Below, in pieces: positions 4,506-6,610 of a stretch of 6,610 bases of DNA (positions are counted from its first letter, which is position 1; each line of letters opens with the position of its first letter). The position numbers were made by a program, and so were the translations under genes. The notes under the pieces were generated by a model. That model did not search any database. It had not been told where the DNA came from and saw only the letters and a program-made list of their open reading frames with translations. The DNA is taken from contig CAIXUF010000659.1 of assembly GCA_903922535.1 (NCBI GenBank), positions 1 through 6,610 of the forward strand. Direction: 5' to 3'. The stretch comes from Candidatus Hydrogenedentota bacterium (GTDB lineage Bacteria > Hydrogenedentota > Hydrogenedentia > Hydrogenedentiales > CAITNO01).

Positions 4506-6610
4506 TTGCCCGTTTCTGAGAAACACGCCAAAGTAGGCCACGTCCATCATCGCCTTCTTCGCCGCCTGCGGCACATAGGTGTTGTTGTCCCAGGCCCACC
4601 ACGCCAGTTCCTTCGGCAAGCCCCGCCATCCCGTCTTGTTCGCCGCAGCCCGTTCCCCGGCAATCTCCGTCCGTCGTGCCTCGTCCATGGCCATTGCTTG
4701 CCGTTCCCGCGCCAAGCGGGCCTCCGCGGTGCTCCCCATGGCAATCTGCTGATGGATGCCGTCCAGTGCCTCTTTAACCTCCGGACGCGACTCTGCGAAC
4801 TCCTGAAACGCCTTCATGAACGCCGGAGCCCGCTCCGCCAACTGTTCCGGCTGGTTGAACATCACGCTCAGCGCCTCGGCATACAGCTCCTTCGCCGAAT
4901 ATCGGTAGTCCTTGTACTTCTTGTCCGCCTTGTCCGCGTCAAAAGGACTCCACCAGTGCGTCAGCGCCTTCAGTTCGTCCCGGATTTCGTTCTTGTCGAA
5001 CAGGCCCCGCGCCGCGATCCGGTCCCGCAGATTCTCCGTCGCCGCCTTGGCAAAACCCGCGTCCGTGGACTTCATCGACTGCCGAACCTCGGCGATCGCG
5101 TCCTTGCGCATCTGCGCACGTTCATCCGGGGTTAGCGTGGCCGCGCCGCTGCTGCCCAGAGTCGAGGTCATATACTGGTGCAGCGCCGCGATATGCCCCA
5201 GGATGTTGCCCCGCTTCAGTGTGTTGTCGTCCATCCATCCCGCCGCGTGGCCAATCTCATGACCCAGAATCACGCCCGCAAAGTCATGGTCCCGCTGGTA
5301 GGCAATCATCCCGAACGCCGTCCCGTTCTTCGACCGGCGGATGACCAGGGACTCTGGGTCCACATTGGACGCTTTCAACACCTCATCCCGGAACGCGGCC
5401 ATATCCGTCGCCGTGGGGGCGGTGCGCGTCCGCTTGGCGGCCAGTTGCGGCCCAATGAAGATGTCCGCTTTTAGGTCAATCTTGCCCGATGGCGTCGCAG
5501 CCCCCTCTGTCCCGTGGAATACGCCCAGGGCACGCCCACCGTGGATGCGCAGGCGTTCCATGATCCCCGGCGTGCTACCCAACAGGTCCCGCGCCAGCCC
5601 CGTCAGTTCCGGCAGCGCCACCGGCTTGAGGATGTCCTCGATCTTCACCGGCCGACGGGCGCTGGAATGACGTATATCCGGGTTCTTCGGGTCGAACGTG
5701 CCCCGGTTGCCGATGGCCGACTTGATTTGCTCCGGTTCAAAAACAGCAAACTGAGATGGAAGGGTGTGGCGTTCACCATTCAGACCGTAGTTCCCGCCGT
5801 CCTGTTTTATAGAATCCCCGCGTTCAGTATCCGGCAAATCAAGGCGGGTTTCCGGAACAATTATCCCATCATAGCCCCGCTCAATGAGGTGCTGAACCTC
5901 GTTAACCCTTGGTCCGCCCCATTGCGCAATGCCGCCGGTCTTGTCAATGTAAGGATTCTTCATCCGGAGGTAAACAGGCATTGTTTGAGAATGGCCAAGG
6001 GTTCGTTCCTTAAACCCTTGGTTCGTCCATTCCGTCACCTTTTCCCCATTCTGACTGCCGGCAATATCATCGGCAACAGCGGGTTCATTCGTAAACCAGT
6101 GAAGTTTCCCCTTTGGATTGTCAAAGGTGGCAAAGGTTGCCCCTGTCCCGTGATACACCACCATCGGCTCGCCGTTCTCGTCCAGCAGCACCGACGGGCG
6201 CTTGACAGAATGCCACCATTCAGGTAGACTATGTGCAGGAAAGTCGTTTCGAATTGGCCTTGAGTTTGGTTCAGGTAGCCTGTTCGGAACGGCTTTTCCG
6301 TTTTTCAGGTCTTCTACAGCCGTTACATCGTTGTCGAAATAGCAGTTTCCATTCACGTCTTCCCGAACAACCAACCTCACATATTGTCGGGTTCCATCAG
6401 TACCCACCTGAACCGGCGTCGCATAATAGTGCCAAGCTCGTATACTGTCGTTCTTGTTCTCACGAACATGTTCTCTGGAATACAGCGGTACACCATCGGT
6501 AAGCAGTTCTTCAAGGTGTGGAATCATCTGTATCACACGAACGTCTGCGCTGTGCTGTATGGTTTCCCCAATTCCAACTCTTGTAAATCGTATTGTGCGG
6601 TTGTCGTACC
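4419..6610 (-). CDS. Phage/mobile-element polyvalent protein with ADP-ribosyltransferase-like and zincin domains; 5' partial, 3' truncated
   Basis: The frame is open from the right edge to a TCA-strand stop at 4419-4421 (about 729 codons), so the true start lies outside. A GTG at 6536 has in-frame coding sequence before it (IRFTRVGIGETIQ) that continues the same domain, so it is unlikely to be the start. Counting residues from that GTG: 1-75 resemble an LPD3-type domain (IPHLEELL, AWHYYATPV, VRLVVRED). 117-290 resemble an ART-PolyVal ADP-ribosyltransferase domain (VVYHGTGATF at 126-135, HWFTNEPAVA, PVYLRMKNPY, RGYDGIIVP, FEPEQIKSA at 266-274, NPDIRHS). 330-600 resemble a zincin peptidase (VILGHEIGHAAGW at 422-434, zinc ligands H426 and H430, E427 catalytic, and likely E550 in KELYAEALS). 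Such proteins sit in phages and integrative elements and may be injected with DNA. Residues 678-705 are antisense to the methyltransferase 3' end, so the original C-terminus is missing. Confidence 0.75.
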   Translation of the reverse strand, partial: YDNRTIRFTRVGIGETIQHSADVRVIQMIPHLEELLTDGVPLYSREHVRENKNDSIRAWHYYATPVQVGTDGTRQYVRLVVREDVNGNCYFDNDVTAVEDLKNGKAVPNRLPEPNSRPIRNDFPAHSLPEWWHSVKRPSVLLDENGEPMVVYHGTGATFATFDNPKGKLHWFTNEPAVADDIAGSQNGEKVTEWTNQGFKERTLGHSQTMPVYLRMKNPYIDKTGGIAQWGGPRVNEVQHLIERGYDGIIVPETRLDLPDTERGDSIKQDGGNYGLNGERHTLPSQFAVFEPEQIKSAIGNRGTFDPKNPDIRHSSARRPVKIEDILKPVALPELTGLARDLLGSTPGIMERLRIHGGRALGVFHGTEGAATPSGKIDLKADIFIGPQLAAKRTRTAPTATDMAAFRDEVLKASNVDPESLVIRRSKNGTAFGMIAYQRDHDFAGVILGHEIGHAAGWMDDNTLKRGNILGHIAALHQYMTSTLGSSGAATLTPDERAQMRKDAIAEVRQSMKSTDAGFAKAATENLRDRIAARGLFDKNEIRDELKALTHWWSPFDADKADKKYKDYRYSAKELYAEALSVMFNQPEQLAERAPAFMKAFQEFAESRPEVKEALDGIHQQIAMGSTAEARLARERQAMAMDEARRTEIAGERAAANKTGWRGLPKELAWWAWDNNTYVPQAAKKAMMDVAYFGVFLRNGQSAFEGLHQRVHPVPRLNLAHVFKARRCE
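4512..4524. repeat. 13-base palindrome at the junction between methyltransferase and phage-type gene
   Basis: GTTTCT-G-AGAAAC is perfectly symmetric around a central G. It starts 6 bases after the methyltransferase stop and lies where the minus-strand gene loses credible coding sequence. As RNA it would be a short weak stem with no T-run, so it is a poor terminator. It could be a recombination core or scar, or chance. Confidence 0.4.

Noticed and set aside
4506..4530. Intrinsic terminator after the methyltransferase
   Set aside because: The palindrome gives a stem of five or six AT-rich pairs with almost no loop and no following T-run.
4506..6502. Plus-strand open frames opposite the phage-type gene (for example 4506-5135 and 5514-6227)
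   Set aside because: Their products are low-complexity, arginine- and leucine-rich, without motifs or good ribosome binding sites, and the minus strand has clear domains here.

Overview
The window is GC-rich bacterial DNA, tightly packed on the left and with mobile-element character on the right. No rRNA, tRNA, CRISPR array or complete insertion sequence is visible. The host cannot be fixed from sequence alone. Large proteins combining an FGGY-unrelated, fucokinase-type GHMP kinase with a pyrophosphorylase, next to a divergent GalU-like enzyme, would fit a PVC-group or related environmental bacterium (Lentisphaerota, Planctomycetota or Hydrogenedentota type), but this is a weak guess.

Left block, minus strand (3274 to 1): a two-gene nucleotide-sugar operon. 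The first gene (3274-2294, GTG start with a good ribosome binding site) encodes a complete GalU-type sugar-1-phosphate nucleotidyltransferase. One base after its stop begins a very large gene (2292 to beyond base 1). It is open for 764 codons with no stop. Its product has a TPR-like N-terminal part, a GHMP-kinase core of the fucokinase/heptose-kinase type, and the first residues of a second nucleotidyltransferase domain cut by the window edge. Together the two genes suggest phosphorylation of a sugar at C1 followed by activation to an NDP-sugar.

Middle (3275-3515): a 241-base divergent intergenic region with several dyad symmetries and an extended -10 promoter candidate. It reads rightwards into a 329-residue SAM-dependent O-methyltransferase (3516-4505, plus strand) with a clear AAGGAG ribosome binding site.

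Right block, minus strand (6610 to 4419): a large phage or integrative-element 'polyvalent' protein, open past the right edge. It carries an N-terminal LPD3-like domain, an ADP-ribosyltransferase-like domain and a zincin metallopeptidase domain with HEIGH. Its last 28 codons are simply the antisense of the methyltransferase 3' end, so the gene appears to have lost its true C-terminus at a junction near 4505-4525. A 13-base palindrome lies exactly at that junction. The junction may be an integration or deletion scar joining mobile DNA to host DNA, or an assembly join.

Two genes run off the window, one at each edge. Long open frames on the plus strand over 1-2349 and 4506-6502 are antisense shadows of these genes.
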